NCBI RefSeq assembly: GCF_009741275.1
Contig: NZ_WOWS01000006.1
Location: 1 to 64,000, forward strand
Direction of reading: 5' to 3'
Origin: Winogradskyella endarachnes
GTDB taxonomy: Bacteria > Bacteroidota > Bacteroidia > Flavobacteriales > Flavobacteriaceae
Length of the DNA: 64,000 nucleotides
Below, in pieces: positions 37,303 through 47,078 of this stretch. The notes beneath the pieces were generated by a model. The model saw nothing but the letters and a program-made list of their open reading frames with translations, made no database searches and was not told the origin of the DNA. The position numbers and the translations under genes were made by a program. The first letter of the stretch is position 1; each line of letters opens with the position of its first letter.

Positions 37303-39084
37303 TTACATACGCTCAGGCACCTCAATACCTAAGACCTTAAATGCATTTTTTATAGTATAACTCACTAACCTAGACAAATCAATTCTAAAGCTTTTTTCTA
37401 TTTCTGTATCAGCTCCAAAAATGGATATGTTTTGATAGAACGAATTAAATTCTTTTACCAAATCATAAGTATAATTTGCAATTAAAGCCGGACTATGTTG
37501 CTCTGCTGCATTTTTAATAATCTCTGGAAACAATTCTAATTGTTTTATAAGTTGCTTCTCCTTCTCGTGCATTACAATAGCGTCATCAATTGTAGTTTTG
37601 GCCACATTATCTGCTTCTGCTTTTCTTAAAATAGACTGAATTCTTGCAAATGTATATTGAATAAAAGGCCCTGTATTACCTTGAAAATCTATAGACTCTT
37701 TTGGATCAAATAAAATACGCTTTTTAGGATCTACCTTTAAGATGTAATATTTTAAAGCACCTAAACCAATGGTTTTATAAAGTGCTTTCTTTTCATCTTC
37801 ATTATAGTCCTCTAGCTTACCTAATTCTTTAGAAATTTCTTCTGCTGTATCTGCCATTTCTTGAATTAAATCATCAGCATCTACAACAGTTCCTTCTCTA
37901 CTTTTCATCTTACCGCTTGGCAAATCTACCATACCGTAACTTAAGTGAAATAGGTTTTTAGCCCATTGAAAACCTAATTTCTTCAAAATTAAGAATAACA
38001 CTTTAAAATGGTAATCTTGCTCATTACCTACTGTGTAAACCATTCCGCCAACATCTGGATAATCTTTAATTCTTTGAATTGCTGTACCAATATCTTGCGT
38101 CATATAAACAGCAGTTCCGTCACTACGTAAAACGATTTTTTCATCTAATCCATCTTCGGTTAAATCACACCATACAGAACCGTCTTCTTTAGTATAAAAC
38201 ACACCTGTTTTTAAACCTTCTACAACAAATTCTTTACCTAATAAATAAGTGTTACTTTCATAATAATAAGTATCAAAATCAACACCAATGTTTTTATAAG
38301 TTACATCAAAACCATCATAAACCCATTGGTTCATTTTTTTCCAAAGTGCTACAACAGACGCATCACCTGCTTCCCATTTTCTTAGCATTTCTTGTGCCTC
38401 TAATAATATAGGCGCATTCTTTTTTGCGTCTTCTTCTGACTGACCTTGTTTTACTAATTCTGCGATTTCAGCCTTATATGCTTGATCAAACTTTACATAA
38501 TAATTCCCAACTAACTTATCACCTTTTAAATCTTCAGTTGGTGTTTCATTTTTACCAAATTTTTGATATGCCAACATACTTTTACAAATATGAATACCTC
38601 TATCATTAATAATCTGAGTTTTATAAACTTTCTTACCCGAAGCTTTTAATATTTCCGCAACACTATAGCCTAAAAGCACATTTCTTACATGTCCTAAATG
38701 TAAAGGTTTATTAGTGTTTGGCGATGAATATTCTACCATTATGGCATTATCATTCTTCTGCTCTGCATAACCATAATTGCTTTTGTCTTTTACGGATTGA
38801 AAGAAATCTAGATAATAAGAATCACTTATCTCAATGTTTAAAAATCCTTTTACAACATTAAATCCTTTAACTAAATCTACATTATCTAATAAATACTGAC
38901 CTATTTGCTCACCAATAACAACTGGGCTTCCTTTAACCACACGTAACATTGGAAATATAACAACCGTAATATCTCCTGCAAATTCTTTTCTTGTTGCTTG
39001 AAATTCTACCGATTCTAATTCCGATTGAAACAAAGCTTTAATTGCTGCTTTTACATGTAATTCTAAAGTCTCTTGAAGCGTCAT
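37303..39084 (-). CDS. argS: Arginyl-tRNA synthetase
   Basis: This class I enzyme charges tRNA-Arg. The 593 residues match the family. The N-terminal Add-1 domain is present. The HIGH motif is HLGH within SSPNTNKPLHLGHVRN, and the KMSKS loop is altered to KMKSREGT, as is usual for ArgS. The C-terminal DALR anticodon-binding domain ends at PERM. A TATCTTTG box (39125-39118, minus) is a likely promoter. Confidence 0.98.
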   Translation of the reverse strand: MTLQETLELHVKAAIKALFQSELESVEFQATRKEFAGDITVVIFPMLRVVKGSPVVIGEQIGQYLLDNVDLVKGFNVVKGFLNIEISDSYYLDFFQSVKDKSNYGYAEQKNDNAIMVEYSSPNTNKPLHLGHVRNVLLGYSVAEILKASGKKVYKTQIINDRGIHICKSMLAYQKFGKNETPTEDLKGDKLVGNYYVKFDQAYKAEIAELVKQGQSEEDAKKNAPILLEAQEMLRKWEAGDASVVALWKKMNQWVYDGFDVTYKNIGVDFDTYYYESNTYLLGKEFVVEGLKTGVFYTKEDGSVWCDLTEDGLDEKIVLRSDGTAVYMTQDIGTAIQRIKDYPDVGGMVYTVGNEQDYHFKVLFLILKKLGFQWAKNLFHLSYGMVDLPSGKMKSREGTVVDADDLIQEMADTAEEISKELGKLEDYNEDEKKALYKTIGLGALKYYILKVDPKKRILFDPKESIDFQGNTGPFIQYTFARIQSILRKAEADNVAKTTIDDAIVMHEKEKQLIKQLELFPEIIKNAAEQHSPALIANYTYDLVKEFNSFYQNISIFGADTEIEKSFRIDLSRLVSYTIKNAFKVLGIEVPERM

Positions 39085-39117
39085 ATTCTATTCTATTTTG
39101 GCATTTAAAAACGGTTG

Positions 39118-39125
39118 CAAAGATA
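39118..39125 (-). promoter_or_regulatory. -7 box of argS
   Basis: TATCTTTG on the minus strand, 33 nt before the ATG. No clear -33 TTG is present. Confidence 0.55.
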
Positions 39126-39546
39126 GAGGTTTTATTGTTTTATTACAGCTATGATTACACTTAATTATTCTCATATTTAATAGCCATTTTTAACAATAAT
39201 TTGTAATACAACAAACTCTAAATCAGTTATTTTATCTAGAGAAATATTTCATCTACAAAACCGCATTACTACCAATTTTTTATGCAGTTTATCGAAATAC
39301 GAATTTTAGACACTATAATATTTAACCGTTTGTCTAATAAATATGTATTAAATCCTAATAATTAGCATATTTGTATACATAATAGCACTTTTGACTTGCT
39401 ATTAATTTAATGTCCCAAACATTAATGGAACTTAATGATGAAACTATAACTAAGTTGTTATTGTTTTGTGTCAACTTACTTTTTATTTCCCTCAATAAGA
39501 GTTTTTCACAACAAAACATCGCAATTCGTTTTAATGCTATTTTAAG
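39126..39546. other. AT-rich gap between argS and the histidine kinase gene
   Basis: These 421 bases carry no gene I can support. A short minus-strand frame at 39355-39603 overlaps the kinase start and has no family features. I see no strong hairpin and no consensus promoter for the kinase, only an imperfect TATTTTAAG just before its ATG. Confidence 0.5.
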
Positions 39547-41604
39547 ATGAAGCAGGTACTCACTTTTGCTGCTTGTCTTATGATGTTTTTTATTTTTTCT
39601 CAAAATGAAAAAATAGATGAACTAACTGTTCAATTAGCATATCAAAACGCAGACTCTACAAAAGTAGAGGGCTCGTTAGTACTCATTAATGAACTTCTTA
39701 AAATTAAAGAATACGACAAAGCCTTACTTTTTGCTAATAAGACTTCTACGCTTTCTAAAGACTTAAATTATACCAAAGGACTCGCCCAAACCACCTACCT
39801 TAAAGCCCGAATTCTTGCAGAAAAGCATGATTATTATAATGCAATAAATAATTACGAAACGTCTAGAGAATTCTATTTAAAACTCAAAGACACCTTAAGT
39901 GTTGCTAAAGTGAGTAATAATATAGGATTGTTAGAAATTAAACGTGGTAATTATACAGTAGGATTACAAAATTCATTATCAGCAATTTCTATTTTTGAAA
40001 AGCAAAATCTTAAAAAAGAGCTATCCACAGCTTACCATCATCTCGCAGAGGCGTACTACAAAACACATCAAATAGATAAAGCAATTGAGTTTAACTTTAA
40101 AGCTTTAGAGGTTAATAAAGAAATTAAAGATAAACATGGCATTAAAATGTCTACAAAAAACATTGCTGAATTATACTCTTTATTAAAAGAGCATAGAAAA
40201 GCTATTGAATATTACGAGAAAGCATTAGATATTCTAAACCCTAAAACAGACCAAGATTTAAGAGGTGAAATTTTACCTAAATTAGGAAGTGAGTATTTAC
40301 GATTTAAAGAATATGATAAAGCTACAGAGTATTTAGTAGAAGGTTTAAAATACAACCGAAAACAAAACAACAAAGAAGGCCTACTTAGAGCACTAAATGC
40401 GGTAGGTAACTTAAATTTACAAAATAAAAAAGTAAAATTAGCAGAAAGACAGCTTAACGAAGCTTATGAAATAGCAAAAAAAACAAATAATAAATCAGAA
40501 CTTTTAGAGAATTATAAGCTACATATGGCTTTAGATTCTACACGTGGCTATTTTCAAAATGCATTTTTTTGGCAAAATAAATTTTACAGTCTTAAAGATT
40601 CTTTATCTAGAATAAATCAACCTGTTTTACCTACAGATGTTAATCCTTTAGAATTAATAGTAGAACAACCTATTAAAGAGACGAGTGAGTTAACTGAGAA
40701 CAACATCATTGAGCAACCAGAAACTACTGAATCTTGGAGTACTAACTCTATCCTTCTCTATGGTCTTATTGTTGCTTTGGCATTGGCACTTGGTCTATTA
40801 GTATATAATTTATCTCAAACAAAATCTTATAAAAAAGAACTCGAAAAACAAAAGAAAAAATTAAACCAAGAACAAGAAAGAACCGAAGCTATACTAGAAC
40901 AAACACATCATTTAGAAGAAGTTAACCAAGTTAAAGACAAACTGTTTTCTATTGTATCTCATGATTTAAAAGATTCAATTTCCTCTATTAAAGCATTTTT
41001 AGATTTGTTAAAGGATGATAGTATTTCTAAAGAAGAGTTTTACGAATTAATACCTGAACTAAGTGAAAATGCCAATAATGCAAATTCACTACTTTATAAT
41101 TTGTTAAACTGGTCTAAATCTCAACTTCAAAACTTAGAACCAAAACCAGAATTATTTAATATTCAAGACGTGTTTGATACTAAAATAGCTTTAGTAGAAC
41201 AAAAAGTTGAAGATAAACGCATTGTGCTTATAGACGAGTCTCAAAACGGTTTTGTTTATGCTGATCGCAGCATGGTAGAAATTGTAATTCAAAACTTAAT
41301 AACTAATGCGGTTAAATTTTGTAGAATTGGAGATGTAATCACTATTTCTAACCAAGAAATTAATGGCAAAACATTAATTTGTATTGAAGATACTGGTGTT
41401 GGTATAGCTAAAGAGCATATTGACAAGTTGTTTGCTTCGCACAAAAACTTTACAACTGTAGGTACCAAAAACGAAAAAGGCACAGGGCTTGGCTTAACTA
41501 TTGCCAAAGATTTAGTAGAACTAAATAACGGTAACATATGGGTTGAGAGCACGCAAAACGTTGGCAGCAAATTCTTTGTAGAATTACCAAAAAGTAAAAA
41601 TTAA
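39547..41604 (+). CDS. TPR-containing sensor histidine kinase
   Basis: The protein has 685 residues with a signal peptide (about 1-20). Tandem TPR units cover about 35-345 in the periplasm. One transmembrane helix is at about 398-420, followed by a coiled coil (about 425-455) and then the kinase. The H box is SHDLKDSI with His472; the usual proline after the box is replaced by serine-isoleucine. The N box is QNLITNAVKF, and the G boxes are EDTGVGIA and GTGLGLTIA. No response regulator gene is adjacent, so it is an orphan. The signal sensed by the TPR part is unknown. Confidence 0.95.
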   Translation: MKQVLTFAACLMMFFIFSQNEKIDELTVQLAYQNADSTKVEGSLVLINELLKIKEYDKALLFANKTSTLSKDLNYTKGLAQTTYLKARILAEKHDYYNAINNYETSREFYLKLKDTLSVAKVSNNIGLLEIKRGNYTVGLQNSLSAISIFEKQNLKKELSTAYHHLAEAYYKTHQIDKAIEFNFKALEVNKEIKDKHGIKMSTKNIAELYSLLKEHRKAIEYYEKALDILNPKTDQDLRGEILPKLGSEYLRFKEYDKATEYLVEGLKYNRKQNNKEGLLRALNAVGNLNLQNKKVKLAERQLNEAYEIAKKTNNKSELLENYKLHMALDSTRGYFQNAFFWQNKFYSLKDSLSRINQPVLPTDVNPLELIVEQPIKETSELTENNIIEQPETTESWSTNSILLYGLIVALALALGLLVYNLSQTKSYKKELEKQKKKLNQEQERTEAILEQTHHLEEVNQVKDKLFSIVSHDLKDSISSIKAFLDLLKDDSISKEEFYELIPELSENANNANSLLYNLLNWSKSQLQNLEPKPELFNIQDVFDTKIALVEQKVEDKRIVLIDESQNGFVYADRSMVEIVIQNLITNAVKFCRIGDVITISNQEINGKTLICIEDTGVGIAKEHIDKLFASHKNFTTVGTKNEKGTGLGLTIAKDLVELNNGNIWVESTQNVGSKFFVELPKSKN

Positions 41605-41650
41605 TTCTCCTATTTATTTTAAGTATATTTAGCTTCTAAATTTTATATTT

Positions 41651-42298
41651 ATGATGCGCTTACTTCCTTTTATTATTGTATTATCTATTTTAAGTTGTAA
41701 AACCGAGACAAAAAAAGAAGTCAATGAAGAGACAAAAGATACGGTAAAAGTAGATTTGGAACTAAAGGAATTATTTACCTTAATGCAAGGATCTTTTAAT
41801 TCTGCCATACAAGCCGAAATAGATTCAACCTATTATAATATTTCTTTACACATGTATCCTATTTGGGAAGACAAAGGTAACTTTCTGTATGTAGAACAAT
41901 CACTTACAAGTACACCTAACAAACCTTATAGACAAAGAATTTACGAGGTAAAAAGAGATACGGATAGCACATTTAGTTCTGCCATTTATAAATTAGATAC
42001 AGACTCGCTTTGGATTGGTAAATGGAAAAACCCAAAAGCTTTTGATTCTATTACTTTAAAAGATATTGCACTTAAAGAAGGTTGCGAAGTAATACTTAAA
42101 CGCATTGCTCCAAAACAGTTTATTGGCAAAACTGGTGATAACACTTGTATAAGTACAATGCGCGGTGCCTCTTATGCACGCAGTGAAGTAGAAATCTTAG
42201 AAGATAAAGTTATCTCTTGGGATCGCGGTTTTGATGCTCAAGGCAACTATGTTTGGGGAGCAGAAAAAAGCGGTTATATCTTTAATAAAATTGATTAA
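41651..42298 (+). CDS. CpcT/CpeT-family lipoprotein
   Basis: The protein has 215 residues with a lipoprotein signal peptide and lipobox ILSC (Cys16), followed by KTE. The mature part fits the CpcT/CpeT (DUF1001) pattern: a LMQGSFNS start, then LYVEQSLTSTPNKPYRQRIYEV, then GC..ILKR, and an MRGASYARSEVEI block. In cyanobacteria this family attaches phycobilins to phycobiliproteins. Bacteroidota have no phycobilisomes, so here it probably binds another ligand at the cell envelope. Confidence 0.85.
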   Translation: MMRLLPFIIVLSILSCKTETKKEVNEETKDTVKVDLELKELFTLMQGSFNSAIQAEIDSTYYNISLHMYPIWEDKGNFLYVEQSLTSTPNKPYRQRIYEVKRDTDSTFSSAIYKLDTDSLWIGKWKNPKAFDSITLKDIALKEGCEVILKRIAPKQFIGKTGDNTCISTMRGASYARSEVEILEDKVISWDRGFDAQGNYVWGAEKSGYIFNKID

Positions 42299-42355
42299 AG
42301 TAAAACAATAAACTTTATACAATAATCTAAGTTAAACACATTCAAAACACAATAA

Positions 42356-43288
42356 TTAGCTTCTAGGAAGAAACACCTCTGCCATCATACAACGTGCACT
42401 TCCGCCGCCACATGTTTCAATGGTTTCCAAAGAACTCGAGAGAATAGGACAATATTTTTCTATAGTTTTAATTTGATTTTGCGTTAAGCTATTATGTGCA
42501 GCAGCGCTCATAACCAAATAAAGTTGATTGTTATAACCTTTAACTTGTAACATATTTCCTGCAAATTGATGCATTTGCTCTTCTGTAATAGCTATAATTT
42601 CTTTACCGTCTTGCTTTAGATGTTTCACTACATTCTTTCGTTCCTTTTTATCATCAATAGTATCTAAACAAATTACAGCAAAATTCTCTGCAATACACAT
42701 CATAACATTGGTATGGTAAATTGCCAATCGTTTTCCGTCTACTGTTTGGTTCGCAGTAAAAATTACAGGTGTAAATTCAAAATCTTCACAAAATTCAATA
42801 AACAGTTCTTCATCTGCCCTTGGAGACAAAGCACAATAGGCTTTTCTATTTACTCTATCTAGCGCAATACTTCCTGTTCCTTCAAGAAATATTTCTTCTT
42901 GCTCTGCAGATGTGTAGTCTATTATATTTTCAATTTTAAATCCTTCTTCTTCTAGTCTAATAAAAACTTCATCTCTTCGCTCTTTACGCCTGTTTTCTGC
43001 AAACATTGGGTATTTTGCGATATCGCCATTACTATGAAAACTCACCCAATTATTAGGAAAAATAGAATCTGGTGTATCATCTTTTTCATCATCACTTTCT
43101 ACAATAACATTAACTCCAACAGCTCTTAATTTTTGCACAAAAACATCAAACTCTTCTTGTGCCTTAATATTTATTTCGGCATTCTTAATCTCTAAATCTT
43201 CTTGAAAATAATTATTTACAGCTGTTTGTTCATTCTTCCTAAAATTAATAGGTCGAATCATTAAAATAGAATTAGTTGTTTGTTGCAT
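42356..43288 (-). CDS. ctlX: Citrulline utilisation hydrolase CtlX
   Basis: A member of the guanidino-group-modifying (amidinotransferase-fold) superfamily with 310 residues from the chosen ATG. Family features are NSILMIRPINFRKNEQTAVNN, DSIFPNNWVSFH, the LEGTGSIALDR block and the C-terminal GGGSARCMMAE with the catalytic cysteine. It is annotated in Bacteroidota as CtlX. A start eight codons upstream would begin inside the -7 box (TAACTTTG at 43317-43310, minus), so the later ATG is preferred. Confidence 0.9.
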   Translation of the reverse strand: MQQTTNSILMIRPINFRKNEQTAVNNYFQEDLEIKNAEINIKAQEEFDVFVQKLRAVGVNVIVESDDEKDDTPDSIFPNNWVSFHSNGDIAKYPMFAENRRKERRDEVFIRLEEEGFKIENIIDYTSAEQEEIFLEGTGSIALDRVNRKAYCALSPRADEELFIEFCEDFEFTPVIFTANQTVDGKRLAIYHTNVMMCIAENFAVICLDTIDDKKERKNVVKHLKQDGKEIIAITEEQMHQFAGNMLQVKGYNNQLYLVMSAAAHNSLTQNQIKTIEKYCPILSSSLETIETCGGGSARCMMAEVFLPRS

Positions 43289-43309
43289 ACCGTTTAAAAT
43301 AAAGTTGTG

Positions 43310-43317
43310 CAAAGTTA
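43310..43317 (-). promoter_or_regulatory. -7 box of ctlX
   Basis: TAACTTTG on the minus strand, 21 nt before the chosen start. It overlaps the alternative start codon region and supports the shorter protein. Confidence 0.55.
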
Positions 43318-43346
43318 TTCATTTCCGATACAATAATAACTAAAAA

Positions 43347-43664
43347 TCAACCCTCATTTTCTACCCAATTTAGTGCAGAATTTCTATCATTAAAAATCCT
43401 TATATTCCAATCACTTGGCTCATTAATTGCTATTAGAAACTCTGTAGATTTTTTAGCAATAAAGCTCTCAACGATAACGGCAATACGGTTAATTTCATCT
43501 AAAGCACCTACTTTCTTTTGAGCTTCAAAAGTATACGTATAATCATATTTTTTATTTATTAATAAAGAAAACGGAGCTTTTAAATGATTGATTAAAAATT
43601 GATGGTATTCTTCTACCATCTCCAAATCCATTAATATACCCTGATTGATGATAACTTCAGCCAA
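43347..43664 (-). CDS. Small STAS/SpoIIAA-like protein
   Basis: The protein has 105 residues and no signal peptide. The alternating strand-helix pattern (VIINQGILMDLEMVEEYHQFL, PFSLLINKKYDYTYTFEAQ, INRIAVIVES) resembles Bacteroidota SpoIIAA-like/STAS-SEC14 proteins. The family call is by pattern only. It lies on the same strand upstream of ctlX and could be co-transcribed. Confidence 0.7.
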   Translation of the reverse strand: MAEVIINQGILMDLEMVEEYHQFLINHLKAPFSLLINKKYDYTYTFEAQKKVGALDEINRIAVIVESFIAKKSTEFLIAINEPSDWNIRIFNDRNSALNWVENEG

Positions 43665-43754
43665 ATTATTTTTCAGTATTATAATCTAGCCAAATGACAA
43701 TTGATGTGATTTCATGTCAATAAAAATAGCTAAATTTAGAAAAAATACATCATA

Positions 43755-45515
43755 ATGAAAAAATTGCTACTCTTACTTCTATTGTTATACGCTTGCAACA
43801 ACAAAACAGAACAGCAAATTACTGAAGATAAACCATCTACCAAAGACTTCACCACTGTTTTTGAAAAAAGTAACGGTTTAGAAACAGCCACATACCAACA
43901 AACAATCACCTATTATAATGATTTAGCGGCACAATATCCTGAAATAAGCATTAAAAGCATGGGTAAAACCGATTCTGGAGAACCTTTACATATGGTGACT
44001 TTAAATATGAATGGCCCTGAAGATACTTTTGAAAATTTAAGAACCAACAACAGAATACTACTAATTAATAATGGTATTCATCCTGGAGAATCCGACGGAA
44101 TTGATGCCACTATGGTGCTATTTAGAGATTTTGCCCAAGGTAAAATTGAAGCACCAAAAAACACCATTATTGTTACCATACCTATTTACAATATTGGAGG
44201 AAGTTTAAACAGAAACTCTACAACTAGAACCAATCAAAACGGTCCAAAATCATATGGTTTTAGAGGTAATGCCAGAAATTACGATTTAAATAGAGACTTT
44301 ATAAAGTCTGATACTAAAAACGCTAAGGCATTTGCGCAAATTTTTCATTTAGTGCAACCAGATGTTTTTATAGATAACCACGTAAGTAATGGTACAGACT
44401 ACCAATACACGCTAACGCACTTGTTTACACAACATAACAAACTAGGCGGACCATTAGGCAATTTTATACATTCTGAAATGATGCCTCAATTAGAGCAAAA
44501 ATTACAAGAAAAATCGTGGGATATTACACCTTACGTTAATGTATTTAATCGTACACCAGATTCTGGTTTTTCTCAGTTTTTAGATTCACCTAGATATTCT
44601 ACAGGTTACACTACTCTATTTAATTCCTTAGGAATGATGATAGAAACACATATGCTAAAACCATACAAACAACGTGTTATAGGTACTTATGAATTAATGA
44701 AAAGCATGATAGAAATCACAGAAGAACAAGGTGATAAAATAACACAGCTAAGAACAAAACAAACTAGTTTATGGAAAGCTGGTGACAACTACCCTTTAGC
44801 ATGGGAAATAGACACCTCCAAAACCTCTACACTAAAATTTAAAGGTTATGAAGGTGAAATGATTGCTAGCGAATTAACAGGTGCTAAACGATTAAAATAC
44901 GATAAATCAAAACCTTTTATAAAAGAGATAACTTATCAAAATTATTTTAAACCAACTGAAGAAATTGTAATACCAAAAGCATACATTATTCCACAAGGTT
45001 GGTATACTATTATAGATTTATTAAAGATAAATAATGTGGAATTCTCCCAATTCAAAAAAGATACGCTTATAAATGTAGAGGCTTACAAAATTGGTGCTTT
45101 TGAAACTAGAAAAAAACCTTACGAAGGCCACTATGCCCATTTTAATACTAATGTAAATTCTAAAAACAAAAACATCACTTTTAGAAAAGGAGATTATATC
45201 GTTTACACTAAACAAAAAGCAATGCGTTATCTCCTTGAAACCCTAGAACCATCTGCGCCAGATTCATTTTTTAATTGGAATTTCTTTGATACTATTTTAC
45301 AACAAAAAGAAGGGTTTTCTCCTTATGTTTGGGAAGATAAAGCCGAAGAATTATTAAAAAACAATCCAAAAATCCAAATGGAATACAACATAAAAATTAG
45401 TTACGAAGAGGATTTTGCTAATAATTGGTATGCGCAATTAGATTGGCTACACAAGCAAAGCAAACATTATGAACCAGCGCATTTGCAATATCCTATTTAT
45501 CGTATACTAAATTAA
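43755..45515 (+). CDS. M14-family zinc metallopeptidase, lipoprotein
   Basis: The protein has 586 residues with a lipoprotein signal peptide ending YAC (Cys14). The zinc ligands of the carboxypeptidase family are visible as H and E in NNGIHPGESDGIDA and H in DVFIDNHVSNG. The probable catalytic Glu is in MIETHMLKPY. NYDLNRDF is the substrate-binding region. The C-terminal 250 residues are an accessory beta-rich part. It probably trims peptides at the cell envelope. A TAAATTTA box lies about 20 nt upstream. Confidence 0.93.
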   Translation: MKKLLLLLLLLYACNNKTEQQITEDKPSTKDFTTVFEKSNGLETATYQQTITYYNDLAAQYPEISIKSMGKTDSGEPLHMVTLNMNGPEDTFENLRTNNRILLINNGIHPGESDGIDATMVLFRDFAQGKIEAPKNTIIVTIPIYNIGGSLNRNSTTRTNQNGPKSYGFRGNARNYDLNRDFIKSDTKNAKAFAQIFHLVQPDVFIDNHVSNGTDYQYTLTHLFTQHNKLGGPLGNFIHSEMMPQLEQKLQEKSWDITPYVNVFNRTPDSGFSQFLDSPRYSTGYTTLFNSLGMMIETHMLKPYKQRVIGTYELMKSMIEITEEQGDKITQLRTKQTSLWKAGDNYPLAWEIDTSKTSTLKFKGYEGEMIASELTGAKRLKYDKSKPFIKEITYQNYFKPTEEIVIPKAYIIPQGWYTIIDLLKINNVEFSQFKKDTLINVEAYKIGAFETRKKPYEGHYAHFNTNVNSKNKNITFRKGDYIVYTKQKAMRYLLETLEPSAPDSFFNWNFFDTILQQKEGFSPYVWEDKAEELLKNNPKIQMEYNIKISYEEDFANNWYAQLDWLHKQSKHYEPAHLQYPIYRILN

Positions 45516-45635
45516 AAACTGAGATGTTTCAAGCAAAACATTGTGATTTATGCTTGTACCTAAAGTGAGATTTAAACGTTGTGTTGAGATGTAGTTTAAC
45601 TATAAGAACAGATTTTAAAGGTATTTGACCTGAAA

Positions 45636-46217
45636 TTAAACCAAAATTTTAATATTAGCATAGCTATTCTCTAAGGCTTTTTTAGATGCTTTTTCGTCTA
45701 ACCATTCTACTTTAGTAATACCTTCTTTTATTTGCGGAAACAGTTTGCCTTCAAAGTTAGTTTTCATTTCAAACCAATAAGTTACTTTAATTCTATGTTT
45801 ACCATTACGCTTAAAAATGTGATATGTGGTAGGCAAAGGTTTAACAATTTCCAAACCTTTAACACCTGTTTCTTCCTCTACTTCGCGTATAGCGGTTTCT
45901 TCTATAGATTCTTTACGCTCTGCTTTTCCTTTTGGTAAATCCCATTTTTCATTTCGGTAAATAAAAAGAATTTCGTTTTTAGCATTATAAGCTTTTCCGC
46001 CTCCTGCAACCACATTAGGCAAAAGTTTCAAGAATTTTTTTAAAAGTTTATCTGGATTTTTATGAACCAAATGTACAGCCTTTAATTCAGTTTTATTTAA
46101 GGTTTTAATAACCTTACCAATATTTACAGAATTTAATAGGAAGGTTTTAAAGTCCGTCTCTTTATGTATTTCAGTAGTAAGAATAATAGGTTTATCACCT
46201 ACATAAATAGTGTACAT
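45636..46217 (-). CDS. NUDIX hydrolase
   Basis: The protein has 193 residues with a full Nudix box: G97-x5-E103-x7-R111-E112-V113-x-E115-E116-x-G118, preceded by WDLPKGKAE. The N-terminal 70 residues are extra, and their function is unknown to me. The family hydrolyses nucleoside diphosphates linked to another moiety. The substrate here cannot be assigned. The gene diverges from pyrE. Confidence 0.92.
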   Translation of the reverse strand: MYTIYVGDKPIILTTEIHKETDFKTFLLNSVNIGKVIKTLNKTELKAVHLVHKNPDKLLKKFLKLLPNVVAGGGKAYNAKNEILFIYRNEKWDLPKGKAERKESIEETAIREVEEETGVKGLEIVKPLPTTYHIFKRNGKHRIKVTYWFEMKTNFEGKLFPQIKEGITKVEWLDEKASKKALENSYANIKILV

Positions 46218-46324
46218 CGTTAGGGTTCTTTTTCCTTTAGAACTGTAAATTTATTATTTTTTACGAGAATCTATTTGAAATGAAATTTATTTTCAAATTA
46301 AATTTTCTAACCTCGAAAATTCAT

Positions 46325-46332
46325 TATTTTTG
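46325..46332 (+). promoter_or_regulatory. -7 box directly before pyrE
   Basis: TATTTTTG is followed by four bases (TAGC) and the ATG at 46337. This predicts a leaderless or nearly leaderless mRNA. Confidence 0.5.
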
Positions 46333-46336
46333 TAGC

Positions 46337-46981
46337 ATGATTTTCAACAAAGATACAGCCAAGAAAACAGCAGAAGTTTTACTTCAAATAAATGCTATAA
46401 AACTACAGCCTAACGACCCTTTTACATGGGCTTCTGGCTGGAAATCACCAATTTATTGTGATAACAGAATTGTACTTTCATATCCTCAAATTAGAAATTA
46501 CATAAGGGAAACCATTGCAAAAAACATAGAAGAACTCTATGGCAAACCAGATGTTATTGCTGGTGTAGCAACAGGTGCAATTGGTATTGGTGCATTGGTA
46601 GCAGAATACCTAAACCTTCCGTTTGTCTATGTAAGGCCAGAAGCTAAAAAACACGGTCGCCAAAACCAAATTGAAGGCTACATAGAAAAAGGACAAACTG
46701 TAGTCGTTGTAGAAGATTTAATAAGTACAGGAATGAGTAGTCTTAATGCCGTAAAAGCATTAAATGAAGCAGAAGTACATGTAAAAGGAATGGTGGCTAT
46801 TTTTTCTTATGGGTTTCAGGTTGCTACAGATAACTTTAAAAATGCCAACGTTCAGTTACACACCCTTGGTAATTACGAAAACCTATTAGAACAAGCTGTA
46901 GACACTTTTTATATCACCAAAGAGCAACAAGACATTTTAACACAATGGAATGCTAATCCGAGTAAATGGAACGCTAATTGA
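46337..46981 (+). CDS. pyrE: Orotate phosphoribosyltransferase
   Basis: PyrE joins orotate and PRPP to make OMP in pyrimidine synthesis. From the chosen ATG the protein has 214 residues. The PRPP motif is VVVVEDLISTGMSS. The N-terminal FTWASGWKSPIYCDNR and the YVRPEAKKHGRQNQIEG loop are also characteristic. A start 19 codons earlier was rejected because it adds residues unlike the family and begins upstream of the promoter box. carA, from the same pathway, lies at 57-58 kb. Confidence 0.97.
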   Translation: MIFNKDTAKKTAEVLLQINAIKLQPNDPFTWASGWKSPIYCDNRIVLSYPQIRNYIRETIAKNIEELYGKPDVIAGVATGAIGIGALVAEYLNLPFVYVRPEAKKHGRQNQIEGYIEKGQTVVVVEDLISTGMSSLNAVKALNEAEVHVKGMVAIFSYGFQVATDNFKNANVQLHTLGNYENLLEQAVDTFYITKEQQDILTQWNANPSKWNAN

Positions 46982-47078
46982 TATATTAAATTAGTAGATT
47001 AGCTTAACTTTTTCAAATTAACATCAAATCTATGACTACTGAATTTGTTTTCGGTATAACAACATAACAAAATTATAA

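Noticed and set aside
39355..39603. 82-codon minus-strand reading frame before the kinase gene
   Set aside because: It overlaps the kinase start, has no domain features and is composed of low-complexity basic residues, so I treat it as chance.
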